DNA of 64,000 nucleotides from an uncultured Sphingomonadaceae bacterium (GCA_947497085.1 CANMFE010000002.1:620001-684000), one strand, 5' to 3'; counted from the first letter of the stretch, positions 42,393 to 51,265 are shown. Numbers and translations are program-made. Notes: generated from the sequence alone by a model not told the origin.

Positions 42393-43490
42393 CTAGAATA
42401 GCTTCTGTACCCATCCATGTGGGTCCGGAGCGCGCCCGCGCTGGATATCGACCAGGCGGCGGCGCATTTTTTCCGTAACCTGTCCCGTGCTTCCACTGCC
42501 AATGGAAAATTCTCCATCGGCTGATTTCACCGTGCCGACTCCGGTGACGACAGCCGCGGTGCCGCATGCAAATGTTTCAAGCAACCTGCCGCTTTCGGCA
42601 TCATCACGCCACTGGTCAAAGCTGTAAGGCTCTTCGGCCACATCATATCCTTCGTCACGGGCAAGTGCGATAATGGAATCGCGCGTGATACCGGGCAGGA
42701 TCGTGCCTGTAAGCGGCGGCGTGATAATCCGCCCGCCATCCATGACAAAGAACAGGTTCATGCCGCCCAGTTCCTCAACCCATTTGCGCGTGGCCGCATC
42801 CAGGAAAACGACCTGATCGCATCCATTGGCGATTGCCTGTGCCTGTGCGGGTAGGCTGGCGGCATAGTTGCCGCCGCATTTGGCTGCACCTGTTCCGCCG
42901 GGCGCAGCGCGGCTGTAATCTTGTGATGCCCAGATGGTGACGGCCTTCGCACCGCCCTTGAAATAGGAGCCCACGGACGAGGCGATCACCATATAGAGAT
43001 ATTCTTTGGCGGGGCGCACACCCAGGAACACTTCGCTCGCAAACATGAAGGGCCGCAGATAGAGCGCACCGCCTTCGCCGGGAGGAATCCAGTTGCGGTC
43101 CGTTTCGACAATCCTGCGGATCGATTCGAGAAAGATTTCTTCGGGAAGCTCGGGCATGGCCATGCGCCGCGCCGATGCCTGAAACCGCCGGGCATTGGCC
43201 TCTGGCCGGAAAAGAGCGGTGCTACCGTCTTCCTGCTTATAGGCTTTCATTCCCTCGAAAATTTCCTGCGCATAATGTAGCACGGATGATGCAGGGTCCA
43301 TCTCAATGGGCGCGCGCGCTTCAACCCGCGCATCATGCCATCCTTTGCCTTCGGTATAATTGACCACCGCCATATGATCGGTGAAAACAGTTCCGAAACC
43401 GGGATCGGCAAGTAATTTTGCACGCACGTCATCGGCGGTAGGGTCCGGATTTTGATGGATAGTGAATTCATGTGCTTGCGGGGCAGTCAT
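42393..43490 (-). CDS. ilvE: Branched-chain amino acid aminotransferase
   Basis: This 365-residue fold-type IV PLP enzyme interconverts branched-chain amino acids and 2-oxo acids with glutamate. Family blocks are LHYAQEIFEGMKAY near residue 71, LYLRPFMFA near 142, the PLP lysine in AAKCGGNYAASL near 203, and a C-terminal ETFACGTAAVVTGVG near 315. It is the long group II type. The start has GAGGAAA at six bases. A MarR regulator is divergent from it. Confidence 0.95.
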   Translation of the reverse strand: MTAPQAHEFTIHQNPDPTADDVRAKLLADPGFGTVFTDHMAVVNYTEGKGWHDARVEARAPIEMDPASSVLHYAQEIFEGMKAYKQEDGSTALFRPEANARRFQASARRMAMPELPEEIFLESIRRIVETDRNWIPPGEGGALYLRPFMFASEVFLGVRPAKEYLYMVIASSVGSYFKGGAKAVTIWASQDYSRAAPGGTGAAKCGGNYAASLPAQAQAIANGCDQVVFLDAATRKWVEELGGMNLFFVMDGGRIITPPLTGTILPGITRDSIIALARDEGYDVAEEPYSFDQWRDDAESGRLLETFACGTAAVVTGVGTVKSADGEFSIGSGSTGQVTEKMRRRLVDIQRGRAPDPHGWVQKLF

Positions 43491-43598
43491 ATTTTCCTCA
43501 TGGGGCTGAATCTGGCGTGGCCTGACGCTTCAAATGCCTTGGCCGACGAGCTGTCCGTTATACTTGCGCTGGATTAGCCATGCTGGCAAGACAGGTCA

Positions 43599-44135
43599 AT
43601 GGTTGACCAATCACCTCCTTCTTCCAAGCCCGGAATGCATCAGGGGATTCCCCAATCCGTGCCAGCATCTCCGCTTTACCTGCGTGAAGATGAAGTGCGC
43701 CGCGGGATGGAGCTTATCCATTTTGGATATATGCGGCTGATGCGTGCGGCGGATGCACGGCTAAAGACGGAAGGGCTTGGCCGCGCCCATCAAAGAGCGC
43801 TTTATTTCATCGCGCGTAGCCCCGATCTGACCGTGACGCAGCTATTGCAAAGGCTGGCGATCACCAAACAGTCGCTGGGACGTGTGCTGAAGGATCTGGA
43901 TGCGCGCGGATATATTGAAAGCAGACCGGGCCGCAATGACCGGCGACAGAAAATGCTGCGTCTCACCAAAACCGGCACTGCATTCGAGGCCGAACTGTTT
44001 GATGCACTGCGGCAGAAAATGTCAGCGGCTTACCAATATGCAGGACAGGAGGCTGTCACCGGTTTTTGGTGCGTGCTGGAAGGCCTGCTTCCCGATGCTG
44101 ACCGTGCAATTATTGCCGATATTGCCCGCGACTGA
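43599..44135 (+). CDS. MarR-family transcriptional regulator
   Basis: This 178-residue winged-helix protein has a recognition region LTVTQLLQRLAITKQSLGRVL near 80 and the wing SRPGRNDRRQKMLRLTKTG near 110. It is divergent from ilvE across about 108 bp, an arrangement seen in other alphaproteobacteria, so control of ilvE is a reasonable guess. ATG 43635 is an alternative start. Its stop TGA abuts the amidase stop directly (TGATCA). Confidence 0.88.
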   Translation: MVDQSPPSSKPGMHQGIPQSVPASPLYLREDEVRRGMELIHFGYMRLMRAADARLKTEGLGRAHQRALYFIARSPDLTVTQLLQRLAITKQSLGRVLKDLDARGYIESRPGRNDRRQKMLRLTKTGTAFEAELFDALRQKMSAAYQYAGQEAVTGFWCVLEGLLPDADRAIIADIARD

Positions 44136-45782
44136 TCAGTCGGCTTCCACCGTTTTGCGATATGTTGGCGGTTTGCGTGCCTGCGATGCCTGTTCAAACG
44201 CATAGGCGGCCTTGATGACATCATGATCGGCCCATTTCGTGCCAATAATGCTAAGGCCGAGCGGCAATCCTTCGACATCCCCCATTGGCACTGTGATATG
44301 CGGATAACCTGCCACGGCAGGCAACTGGCTCTGGCTGGGGCCGCCGAAATTGTCTCCATTGACAATATCGCTGACCCATGCCGGACCATTGGTGGGTCCA
44401 ATCAGGAAACGGACATTGTTGCCGTGTAACAGACGGTCAATGCCTTTGGGGCCGGCCAAGGTCCTGGCTTTGTCACGTGCGGCTATATAGTCAGCATCAT
44501 CCAGCCCTTTCTGGCTTTCAGCCAGCTCGAAAAGATCCTGCCCGAACCACCGTAGCTCAGTGTTCGCATTCTCTTTGTTAAAGGCAATAAGGTCGGCCAG
44601 TGTGCGTGTCTTTACGGCGGCAGGCGTTGAAGCGAGATAGGCGTTCATATCGGCTTTCAGTTCTACCATCAGCACGGTGAATTCCGCTTCGCCGACTTCA
44701 TCCAGCCCGGCGCGTGTATCCTGGATATCGACTAATATGGCTCCGGCTTTTTTGAGCTGCTCCAATGCGGAATTGAATACTGCCTGGATTGCCGTATTGC
44801 CGCCAATCCGGTCACGCATCACGCCGATGCGCACATCTTTCAGGTATGTAGCTGACAGCCCCTGCGTAAAATCAACCGCATATTGCCCGGCATCGCGCGT
44901 GGCCTTGTCCATTGCATCACTGCCTGCCATGGCCGTGAGCATTAGCGCGGCGTCACGCACAGTGCGGGTCATTGGCCCGGCGGTATCCTGACTGTGGCTG
45001 ATGGGTACGATATAGGTACGTGAAACAAGGCCGACGGTGGGTTTGAAACCCACCAGGCCGTTAATGGCCGCAGGACAGGTGATCGAGCCGTCGGTTTCGG
45101 TGCCAACCGTTGCCGCCGCCAGACTGGCTGCTGCCGCTGCCCCGCTACCAGAGGAAGAGCCACAGCTATTGCGATCGAGCGCGTAAGGGTTACGCACCAG
45201 TCCGCCCACACTGCTCCACCCGCTGGTGGAGTTGCTGGAGCGGATATTGGCCCATTGTGACAGGTTGGTCTTGCCCAGGATGATAGCGCCTTCTGCGCGC
45301 AACCGTGCCACCATCGGTGCATCGCGGTTAGTAATATTCTGAAGCAGTGCAGTGGAGCCTGCAGTTGTGGGAACGGGACCCGCAACCTCGATATTGTCCT
45401 TCACCATGACTGGAATACCGTGCAGGGGGCCGCGTATTCGTCCTGCCGCACGCTCGGCATCAAGGCGCGCCGCTTCGGTGAGAACGTTCGGCATGACATT
45501 GATAACCGACCGCAGGTGCGGGCCGCCTTTGCGTGCGCGGTCGATGCGGCCAATCCGGTCGATATAGCCGCTGACCAGTTCGGTGCTGGTTACATCGCCG
45601 CTTGTCAGGCGGTCTGAAAGCTCGGCAATGGAAAGTTCCTTCACATCGTAGGAAATAGCGGGAGATTCGCCTTGCGCGGCTGTGTTATTGCTACCGGATG
45701 GTGTCCATGCGGCAACGGGACCACCTATCGCCGCGCATATTGCAAAAAGGGACAGTGCCGAATATTTGAATGATATTACCAT
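44136..45782 (-). CDS. Secreted amidase-signature enzyme
   Basis: This 548-residue protein has an N-terminal signal (LFAICAAIGGPVAA). The Ser-cisSer-Lys triad is visible: Lys in VMVKDNIEVAG near 127, and the Ser residues in the Gly/Ser-rich block GSSSGSGAAAAASLAAATVG near 210 and in GTETDGSITCPA near 230. It probably hydrolyses amides in the periplasm, or has wide specificity. No partner genes are nearby. Confidence 0.9.
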   Translation of the reverse strand: MVISFKYSALSLFAICAAIGGPVAAWTPSGSNNTAAQGESPAISYDVKELSIAELSDRLTSGDVTSTELVSGYIDRIGRIDRARKGGPHLRSVINVMPNVLTEAARLDAERAAGRIRGPLHGIPVMVKDNIEVAGPVPTTAGSTALLQNITNRDAPMVARLRAEGAIILGKTNLSQWANIRSSNSTSGWSSVGGLVRNPYALDRNSCGSSSGSGAAAAASLAAATVGTETDGSITCPAAINGLVGFKPTVGLVSRTYIVPISHSQDTAGPMTRTVRDAALMLTAMAGSDAMDKATRDAGQYAVDFTQGLSATYLKDVRIGVMRDRIGGNTAIQAVFNSALEQLKKAGAILVDIQDTRAGLDEVGEAEFTVLMVELKADMNAYLASTPAAVKTRTLADLIAFNKENANTELRWFGQDLFELAESQKGLDDADYIAARDKARTLAGPKGIDRLLHGNNVRFLIGPTNGPAWVSDIVNGDNFGGPSQSQLPAVAGYPHITVPMGDVEGLPLGLSIIGTKWADHDVIKAAYAFEQASQARKPPTYRKTVEAD

Positions 45783-45866
45783 TATAAGCTCCCGTTTCCT
45801 GCAAGGAACCTGACAGTTTCTGCTGCTGTTGAGAAGGGTTATAATATCGCAAGGGTAATAATGGAA

Positions 45867-45896
45867 AGAGCCGCCGGAGGTAAAACCGGCGGCTCT
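45867..45896 (-). terminator. Strong hairpin terminator or attenuator
   Basis: Perfect 11-bp arms AGAGCCGCCGG and CCGGCGGCTCT enclose an 8-base loop; on the minus strand TTCCATTATT follows. It lies 78 bp past the micro-ORF and 85 bp before the amidase start. It could simply end the micro-ORF transcript, or it could attenuate read-through into the amidase. Confidence 0.7.
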
Positions 45897-45973
45897 CTAC
45901 ATGGTCAGCGGACGGAAGTGCCGCCAGTTGGAATTATCCAAATGCTAAATAAGCAGACCTGTTATCGCTTGTT

Positions 45974-46075
45974 TTAGCGGACGTTACCCCAAACGGACTT
46001 GACCGACCCCTGTGCTGAACCATGAGACATCGGACCACCTCCTTTCGCTATGTTGAAATATGACGCTGTAACCAT
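45974..46075 (-). CDS. Micro-ORF of 33 codons with a nested 18-codon start
   Basis: ATG 46075 has GGAG at seven bases and encodes 33 residues: MVTASYFNIAKGGGP, then MSHGSAQGSVKSVWGNVR. The Met of the second part (ATG 46030) has its own near-perfect Shine-Dalgarno, AAAGGAGGTGGTCCG, which closely matches the complement of the 16S rRNA tail. That same stretch codes Lys-Gly-Gly-Gly-Pro in the longer frame. Either product, or both, could be made. No family was recognised and no peptide-modifying genes are near. A strong hairpin (45867-45896) follows. Confidence 0.5.
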   Translation of the reverse strand: MVTASYFNIAKGGGPMSHGSAQGSVKSVWGNVR

Positions 46076-46105
46076 GAGCATTCTCCGGTTGTTGCGTTTT
46101 CAGTT

Positions 46106-46125
46106 GTGAATCAATTCGTGAATCA
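46106..46125. promoter_or_regulatory. Direct repeat GTGAATCA x2, 12-bp period
   Basis: GTGAATCA occurs at 46106-46113 and 46118-46125, a spacing near one helical turn, about 30 bp upstream of the micro-ORF start. It is a candidate regulator site. The rest of 46126-46260 is an AT-rich spacer with a run of eight T residues and no visible gene. Confidence 0.4.
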
Positions 46126-46260
46126 CGACAAGGCTTGTAATTTATTTTTTTTCGGGCAATTATGGGGGTTCTGGTGTTTAATACTGCAACCCTTCCTCAC
46201 AATAACATATAGTCCGCTTTTCAGGCAGACCGGCAGGCATGGCTGAATGCGGATATGCTG

Positions 46261-46800
46261 TTACTTGCGGCAGTCTTCCACGACCCGTGTGAATTCAGGC
46301 CATATTGGAATGGCAAGCGCAGGTGTTCCGGGCACTTCGACAGTAAAACGGCCGCGACTGAATGCGATCTTGTCCAATATGTCATCATATACCGCCACTT
46401 CTGCAGCAATATAGGGGGGTGATCCGCCGGCATTGCTTGCGGGCAGGTTTCTGTCTGTCGCCGTTGTGCGGACCAGCATACGCGCCTGTCCCTGCGCGGT
46501 TCCTGAACGTGAAAGGAATAATTTCTTCTGTCTGCGGTCGCAGCGCGCCATGAAGTGCGCGCCTTGCCCGGCTTCCCCAAACAAAGCGATCGAACCACGA
46601 GCATCCTGCCTGTAAACCCAGTCTCCAGCAGTGATTGGCCAGTCGCGCCAGTCTCCTGCCGGGCGGGTCTGCGGGGCAGGTGCAGGTGTGACTGTCACTT
46701 GCTGTGAAGTCTGTTGCTGCGTGGGGGCAGGTGGCGGTGTCGATGGCGCCACACAGGCAGAAACGGCAACTATGCTGATAAGGGGAAGTAATTTTTTCAT
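46261..46800 (-). CDS. Proline-rich lipoprotein of unknown function
   Basis: This 179-residue protein has a signal and lipobox (IVAVSAC near residue 16), a Pro/Thr/Gln-rich linker (about 17-50) and a compact C-terminal domain (about 52-179). The domain begins WRDWPITAGDWVYRQDARG and has two cysteines (ARCDRR, EDCRK) that could pair. The domain is not recognised. The linker suggests it reaches away from the membrane. Confidence 0.72.
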   Translation of the reverse strand: MKKLLPLISIVAVSACVAPSTPPPAPTQQQTSQQVTVTPAPAPQTRPAGDWRDWPITAGDWVYRQDARGSIALFGEAGQGAHFMARCDRRQKKLFLSRSGTAQGQARMLVRTTATDRNLPASNAGGSPPYIAAEVAVYDDILDKIAFSRGRFTVEVPGTPALAIPIWPEFTRVVEDCRK

Positions 46801-46903
46801 ATAAGCTGTGTAGTTATACGGTGGCTATCGCTCAAGGTGAAAAAACACAAGGCTGCAAATAGCCAGTGGAAAAGCTGATTTGAGATCGCTAGGTTGTAAG
46901 GTG

Positions 46904-47659
46904 ATGCCTACAAGTTCCAAAAGACCAAAGAAAATTCGCGCCGATCAGCTCCTGCTGGAGCGCGGACTAGTGGAAAATGCCGGGCAGGGACAGGCGGCTA
47001 TTATGGCAGGGCTTGTTTTTCACAAGGAACAGAAAATCACGACTGCGGGATATCAGTTACCCGCCGACGCAGCGATAGAATTGCGCGGCAAAGAACATCC
47101 ATGGGTGTCGCGCGGTGGCCTGAAACTTGATCATGCATTGGAACATTTCGCGCTTGATGTGCAAGGCTTTACCGCGATTGACGTGGGTAGCTCGACAGGC
47201 GGGTTTACCGATGTGCTACTGTCCCGCGGTGCGGACCGTGTGTTTGCGGTGGATAGCGGTACCAATCAGCTCGCCTGGAAATTGCGGCAGGATAACCGTG
47301 TGACTGTACATGAGCAGACAAGCGCACGGATCCTTACCGATGCGCATATCGACCGGGAAATAGATATTGTCGTATGCGATGCCAGTTTCATCACCCTGTC
47401 CCACGTCTTGCCTGTGCCGCTTGGCTTCGTACGCAAAGGCGGATGGGCTGTGGCGCTTATAAAGCCGCAGTTTGAGGTGAAACGGCATGAAGTGGGTGAA
47501 GGTGGTGTGGTGCGCGATGCGGCCTTGCATGCGCGCGTCTGCCATGACGTGTCGGACTGGTTTAAAAGCATCGGATGGCATGTACAGGGTATTGCAAAAA
47601 GTCCGATTACAGGGCCGAGCGGCAATGTCGAATTCTTGATCGGTGCGATTAAAAGCTGA
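46904..47659 (+). CDS. tlyA: TlyA-type rRNA 2'-O-methyltransferase / hemolysin A family
   Basis: This 251-residue protein has an N-terminal S4 RNA-binding domain (about 8-70, RADQLLLERGLVENAGQGQA) and an FtsJ-like Rossmann methyltransferase domain. SAM motif I is AIDVGSSTGGFTDVLL near 88, with ALIKPQFEV near 185. The family 2'-O-methylates 16S and/or 23S rRNA. ATG 46904 follows AAGGTG closely; a frame from 46880 is open but less likely. Confidence 0.9.
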   Translation: MPTSSKRPKKIRADQLLLERGLVENAGQGQAAIMAGLVFHKEQKITTAGYQLPADAAIELRGKEHPWVSRGGLKLDHALEHFALDVQGFTAIDVGSSTGGFTDVLLSRGADRVFAVDSGTNQLAWKLRQDNRVTVHEQTSARILTDAHIDREIDIVVCDASFITLSHVLPVPLGFVRKGGWAVALIKPQFEVKRHEVGEGGVVRDAALHARVCHDVSDWFKSIGWHVQGIAKSPITGPSGNVEFLIGAIKS

Positions 47660-47726
47660 TCCCCTTTTCATCTTGCGGCAAAGCCGATAAGGACGCATTT
47701 CCAACATTTATTTACAGGATTTTTGC

Positions 47727-48281
47727 ATGACTGAACTCGCATCGCGCACCCAGCTTCGCATGACATTTTTGCGTTGGGCTCTGTTTATTATTCCGCTGGT
47801 CATGCTGCTGGGATTTATGTCCGGACAGGCGTCGGGATCGGGTGAAGAAAACACCTGGTTCCAGATGCTGGAAAAACCTGAGGCGCAGCCGCCAGGTTGG
47901 GCTTTCGGGGTAGCCTGGACGATCCTCTATTTTCTGATGGGGCTCGCTTTAACGCTTGTAATTTGTGCGCGGGGTGCAGCGCAGCGGGGTGTCGCCATTG
48001 CGCTATTTGTCGCGCAACTGGCACTCAATCTGGTCTGGTCACCGTTATTTTTTGCGCTGCATCAGGTTACCTACGCTTTTTACCTCATCTTGATCATATT
48101 CCTTCTGGCGACAGCAACAACGATTGTGTTCGGTCGTATCCGCCCGCTCGCGGCATGGCTGATGGTGCCTTATCTTGCATGGCTGTGTTTCGCGGCAATC
48201 CTGAATAAGCAGTTTGACGAACTCAACCCTGATGCCGAGACACTTGAAGTGCCGGGCACAGAGCAATCCGTACCGATCTGA
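47727..48281 (+). CDS. tspO: TspO/MBR family tryptophan-rich sensory protein
   Basis: This 184-residue membrane protein has five spans (about 12-32, 60-80, 87-107, 112-132 and 140-160). PPGWAFGVAWTILYFLMGLAL near 55 and NLVWSPLFFALH near 98 are TspO hallmarks. Bacterial TspO binds porphyrins and affects tetrapyrrole handling and stress responses. The first 30 and last 25 residues extend past the usual core of about 160. Confidence 0.93.
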   Translation: MTELASRTQLRMTFLRWALFIIPLVMLLGFMSGQASGSGEENTWFQMLEKPEAQPPGWAFGVAWTILYFLMGLALTLVICARGAAQRGVAIALFVAQLALNLVWSPLFFALHQVTYAFYLILIIFLLATATTIVFGRIRPLAAWLMVPYLAWLCFAAILNKQFDELNPDAETLEVPGTEQSVPI

Positions 48282-48368
48282 CGCCATATGGCCTTGTCCT
48301 GGGGGGCTTGCATCCCCAGATAAGGGTGGAACAGAAACAAGAAAAGCTTTTCAAGCAGGACGAACATT

Positions 48369-48686
48369 ATGCAGAGTGAAAACAAAATATTTGCCGATTT
48401 TGCCAAATTCATCAACGGTGCTGCAGGCACAGTGGCAGGCATGGGCCGTGAAGCCGGTGAAAGTGCGCGCGAAAACATGCGCGAATGGATTGCCGGTATG
48501 GATTTTGTATCACGTGAAGAATTTGACGCAGTGAAAGACATGGCAGCCAAAGCGCGCGAAGAATCTGAAGCGCTGAAAAAGCGTGTAGAAACACTTGAGG
48601 CTGCGCTCGCGAAAAAGCCTGCACCAAAACGCGCGGCAAGCAGGACGACTGCAAAACCATCAGGCACTGATAAAAAGGGCGGGTAG
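48369..48686 (+). CDS. ubiK: UbiK/BMFP-family accessory protein
   Basis: This 105-residue protein has an N-terminal amphipathic helix (NKIFADFAKFINGAAGTVAG), a conserved SREEFDAVKDMAAKAREE block and a coiled coil (about 52-80), followed by a Lys/Ala-rich tail. This is the BMFP/UbiK layout, an accessory factor for ubiquinone biosynthesis that trimerises through the coiled coil. Homologues often sit next to a YbjN-like gene and proC in alphaproteobacteria, as here. Confidence 0.87.
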   Translation: MQSENKIFADFAKFINGAAGTVAGMGREAGESARENMREWIAGMDFVSREEFDAVKDMAAKAREESEALKKRVETLEAALAKKPAPKRAASRTTAKPSGTDKKGG

Positions 48687-48856
48687 TCCGAAAGCCGCTG
48701 AAACAGCTGTTGTCCACAACTTTCCCACAGGGAAGGTAAACTCTCCACATGCATTTTGGGCGCGCCAATTGCGCTGCCATGGTCGTGAAGTCATGGTCAT
48801 TTCCAAGGCCCGTGAACGCAGATTCGCCAGTTACCCCCGGGCCCGGAATTGGATCG

Positions 48857-49360
48857 ATGAGCGAGCAGATAACCGGAATGGAAAGCGACGAAGCTGCGCC
48901 GGTGGATATGCTCGCCGCGTTTTTCGAAGCGCGTGGCTGGCCCAGCGAAATGGTCAGTGACGAGGAAATTGTCACTGAGGTCAAGGGCAGCTGGGCGACC
49001 TACCAGCTGCGTGCGATCTGGCGGCATGAGGATAATGTGCTGCAACTGCTGGCATTGCCCGACATCCGCATCAACGCGGACAAACTGGCGGCAATGCATG
49101 AGGCGCTGGCACTCATCAATGAACAGCTCTGGCTGGGACATTTCGACATCTGGTCGAATACGTCGGTACTGCTATACCGGCACGGACTGATGCTGGGCAC
49201 GGATGGGTTGCTCAGCCTTGATCAGGCGCAGATGGCAGTAGAGGCAGCGATTGAGGAATGCGATCGTTTCTATCCGGTGTTCCAGTTTATCCTGTGGGGC
49301 GACAAAAATCCGCAAGAAGCTCTGGAAAGCGCGCTGATCGACACGCAGGGCGAGGCCTGA
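48857..49360 (+). CDS. YbjN domain-containing protein
   Basis: This 167-residue protein has the YbjN fold: DMLAAFFEARGWP near residue 15, EIVTEVKGSWATYQLRAIWR near 34, and a C-terminal LDQAQMAVEAAIEECDRFYP. YbjN proteins are linked to stress and motility phenotypes with no defined activity. ATG 48857 or 48878 are plausible starts; the upstream extension is unlikely. Stop to proC start is 4 bp, so it is an operon. Confidence 0.82.
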   Translation: MSEQITGMESDEAAPVDMLAAFFEARGWPSEMVSDEEIVTEVKGSWATYQLRAIWRHEDNVLQLLALPDIRINADKLAAMHEALALINEQLWLGHFDIWSNTSVLLYRHGLMLGTDGLLSLDQAQMAVEAAIEECDRFYPVFQFILWGDKNPQEALESALIDTQGEA

Positions 49361-49364
49361 GACC

Positions 49365-50177
49365 ATGACGGCATATCCGGAAAGACTGACAATTTTCGGG
49401 TGCGGCAATATGGCGGGAGCGATGCTGCGAGGCTGGTTAGCGGATGGAATGGATCCGGCCAGCGTCACTGTGATTACGCCCAATGGTACCAAAGTGCCGG
49501 ATGCTATACACACATTGAAGTCCGTTCCAGCCGACATGCCGTCTGCGGACATGCTGCTGATCGGTATCAAGCCTTATATGCTGGCCGATCTGGCAAAGGA
49601 CATTGCGCCGCTGACTGGACCGGACACGATACTGGTATCAATACTGGCAGGGGTTGATGTGGCAACGACCCGTGGGTTTTTCCCTGATAGTGGCCCGATT
49701 GTGCGTGCAATGCCGAATATGGCGGTAAGCATCAGCAAGTCCCCGATCGGGATATTCAGTGAAGCACTGGATAAAGCGCAGCATGATATGGTGGATGGCA
49801 TGATGGCAGCGCTCGGCAGTGCGGAATGGCTCGATAAGGAAGAATTGATCCACCTTATTATCGCGGTCAGTGGTTCGGGTCCTGCTTATCTGTTCCGGTT
49901 TATCGATGCCCTCGCCAAGGGTGTAGCCGATCTGGGGTTGCCCAAGATACAAGCCGATCGTTTGGCGCTTGCAATGGTGGAAGGTGCTGCGGCGCTGGCA
50001 GCGAAGTCAGGCGAAAATCCCGGTGTTTTGGCTGATCAGGTGGCCAGCCCCGGCGGCACGACGCGGCAGGCGCTCAATGTATTTGATGATGGTGCGGCTT
50101 TGGACAGACTCGTCCATAGAGCCGCAAAAGCAGCTTATGAACGCTCCATCGAAATGGAATCTGAGGCGAGGGAATAG
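49365..50177 (+). CDS. proC: Pyrroline-5-carboxylate reductase
   Basis: This 270-residue enzyme reduces pyrroline-5-carboxylate to proline with NAD(P)H. The Rossmann motif is FGCGNMAGAML near residue 11, the middle holds VRAMPNMAVSISKSPIG near 115, and the C-terminal signature is QVASPGGTTRQAL near 225. It follows the YbjN gene directly; ubiK, ybjN-like and proC probably form one unit. Confidence 0.95.
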   Translation: MTAYPERLTIFGCGNMAGAMLRGWLADGMDPASVTVITPNGTKVPDAIHTLKSVPADMPSADMLLIGIKPYMLADLAKDIAPLTGPDTILVSILAGVDVATTRGFFPDSGPIVRAMPNMAVSISKSPIGIFSEALDKAQHDMVDGMMAALGSAEWLDKEELIHLIIAVSGSGPAYLFRFIDALAKGVADLGLPKIQADRLALAMVEGAAALAAKSGENPGVLADQVASPGGTTRQALNVFDDGAALDRLVHRAAKAAYERSIEMESEARE

Positions 50178-50215
50178 CTAATTATTGATGCCCGGCGAGG
50201 ACATCAAAGATTTTC

Positions 50216-51094
50216 CTACCCGCAATCCAGACCATAGAAATCCTGTACTTTCTGCCAGGCTTCATCAGCGGTCTCAACCATGGTGAACAGGTCAAGATCG
50301 CTTGGAGAGATCGTGCCTTCTTCGCCCAGCACATCCCAGTTGATGACCTTGTTCCAGAAATCGCCGCCGAAGAGCAGGATCGGAATAGGCTCCATTTTGC
50401 CCGTCTGGATCAGAGTCAGAAGCTCGAAAAATTCGTCAAATGTACCAAAGCCGCCGGGGAAAACGGCCACCGCGCGGGCGCGCAGCAGGAAGTGCATCTT
50501 GCGTAGCGCAAAATAGTGGAACTGAAAGCTAAGGTGCGGGGTCACATACTCATTGGGTGCCTGCTCATGCTCGAGAACGATGTTCAGTCCGATCGTATCA
50601 GCGTCCACATCATGCGCGCCGCGATTGGCTGCCTCCATGATGGATGGCCCGCCGCCGGAACAGACGACAAACTGTTTCTGACCATCCTCGACAATGCCGC
50701 ATGTGCTGGCAAGACGCGCCAGCTCGCGCGCTTCGTCATAATATTTCGATTTGGCCTTCAGGTTTTCGGCAATGCGTTTTTCCTGCGGCGTTTTGGCGGC
50801 TTCGATAATAGCGTCGGCCTTTGACGGCTCGGGAATGCGGGCGGAGCCGTACATAACGAATGTGGAGCCGATATCTGCTTCGTCCAGCAGCATTTCCGGT
50901 TTGAGTAGCTCAAGTTGAAACCGCACAGGGCGTAGCTCTTCACGGAGCAGGAAATCAGTATCGCTATAGGCGAGCCGGTATGCCGGGTCGCTGGTCTGCG
51001 GGGTTGAATAGGGAATCTGTTCCGCTGTTTTGGCATCCTCGGATGCGCGGCGGAATTTGCGTTCATGGATTTCTTTGCGTGTTTTTTCTGTCAT
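50216..51094 (-). CDS. LOG-family nucleotide phosphoribohydrolase
   Basis: This 292-residue protein has VMYGSARIPEPSKA near 80, GGGPSIMEAANRGAHD near 145 and the catalytic FPGGFGTFDEFFELLTLIQ near 212. This is the PGGxGTxxE hallmark of LOG/TIGR00730 enzymes, which split cytokinin riboside monophosphates or other nucleotides into base and ribose phosphate. It is longer than plant-type LOG because of a 75-residue N-terminal extension. ATG 51094 is preferred over 51130. Confidence 0.9.
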   Translation of the reverse strand: MTEKTRKEIHERKFRRASEDAKTAEQIPYSTPQTSDPAYRLAYSDTDFLLREELRPVRFQLELLKPEMLLDEADIGSTFVMYGSARIPEPSKADAIIEAAKTPQEKRIAENLKAKSKYYDEARELARLASTCGIVEDGQKQFVVCSGGGPSIMEAANRGAHDVDADTIGLNIVLEHEQAPNEYVTPHLSFQFHYFALRKMHFLLRARAVAVFPGGFGTFDEFFELLTLIQTGKMEPIPILLFGGDFWNKVINWDVLGEEGTISPSDLDLFTMVETADEAWQKVQDFYGLDCG

Positions 51095-51157
51095 AACAGA
51101 TGCGATAAGGTGGATTGTGCTTTGCGGCAATATTTATTTGATCGCTTATAGGCGATA

Positions 51158-51248
51158 GCCGGTACCAGCCCGCTCCCCCGCCAACCTCTCGATATACTAG
51201 TGGTGTTACACTATCGGGAGGTTGGCGGGGGAGCGGGCTGGTACCGGC
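51158..51248. repeat. Long hairpin repeat, element 2
   Basis: Two 37-nt arms (51158-51194 and 51212-51248) pair with a single T:G-type mismatch around a 17-nt loop. Core ACCAGCCCGCTCCCCC is related to element 1 at 9220. Both elements lie in spacers between genes. The changes between elements are matched on both arms of each hairpin. Confidence 0.9.
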
Positions 51249-51265
51249 TTGCGAGCAGATAAGTC

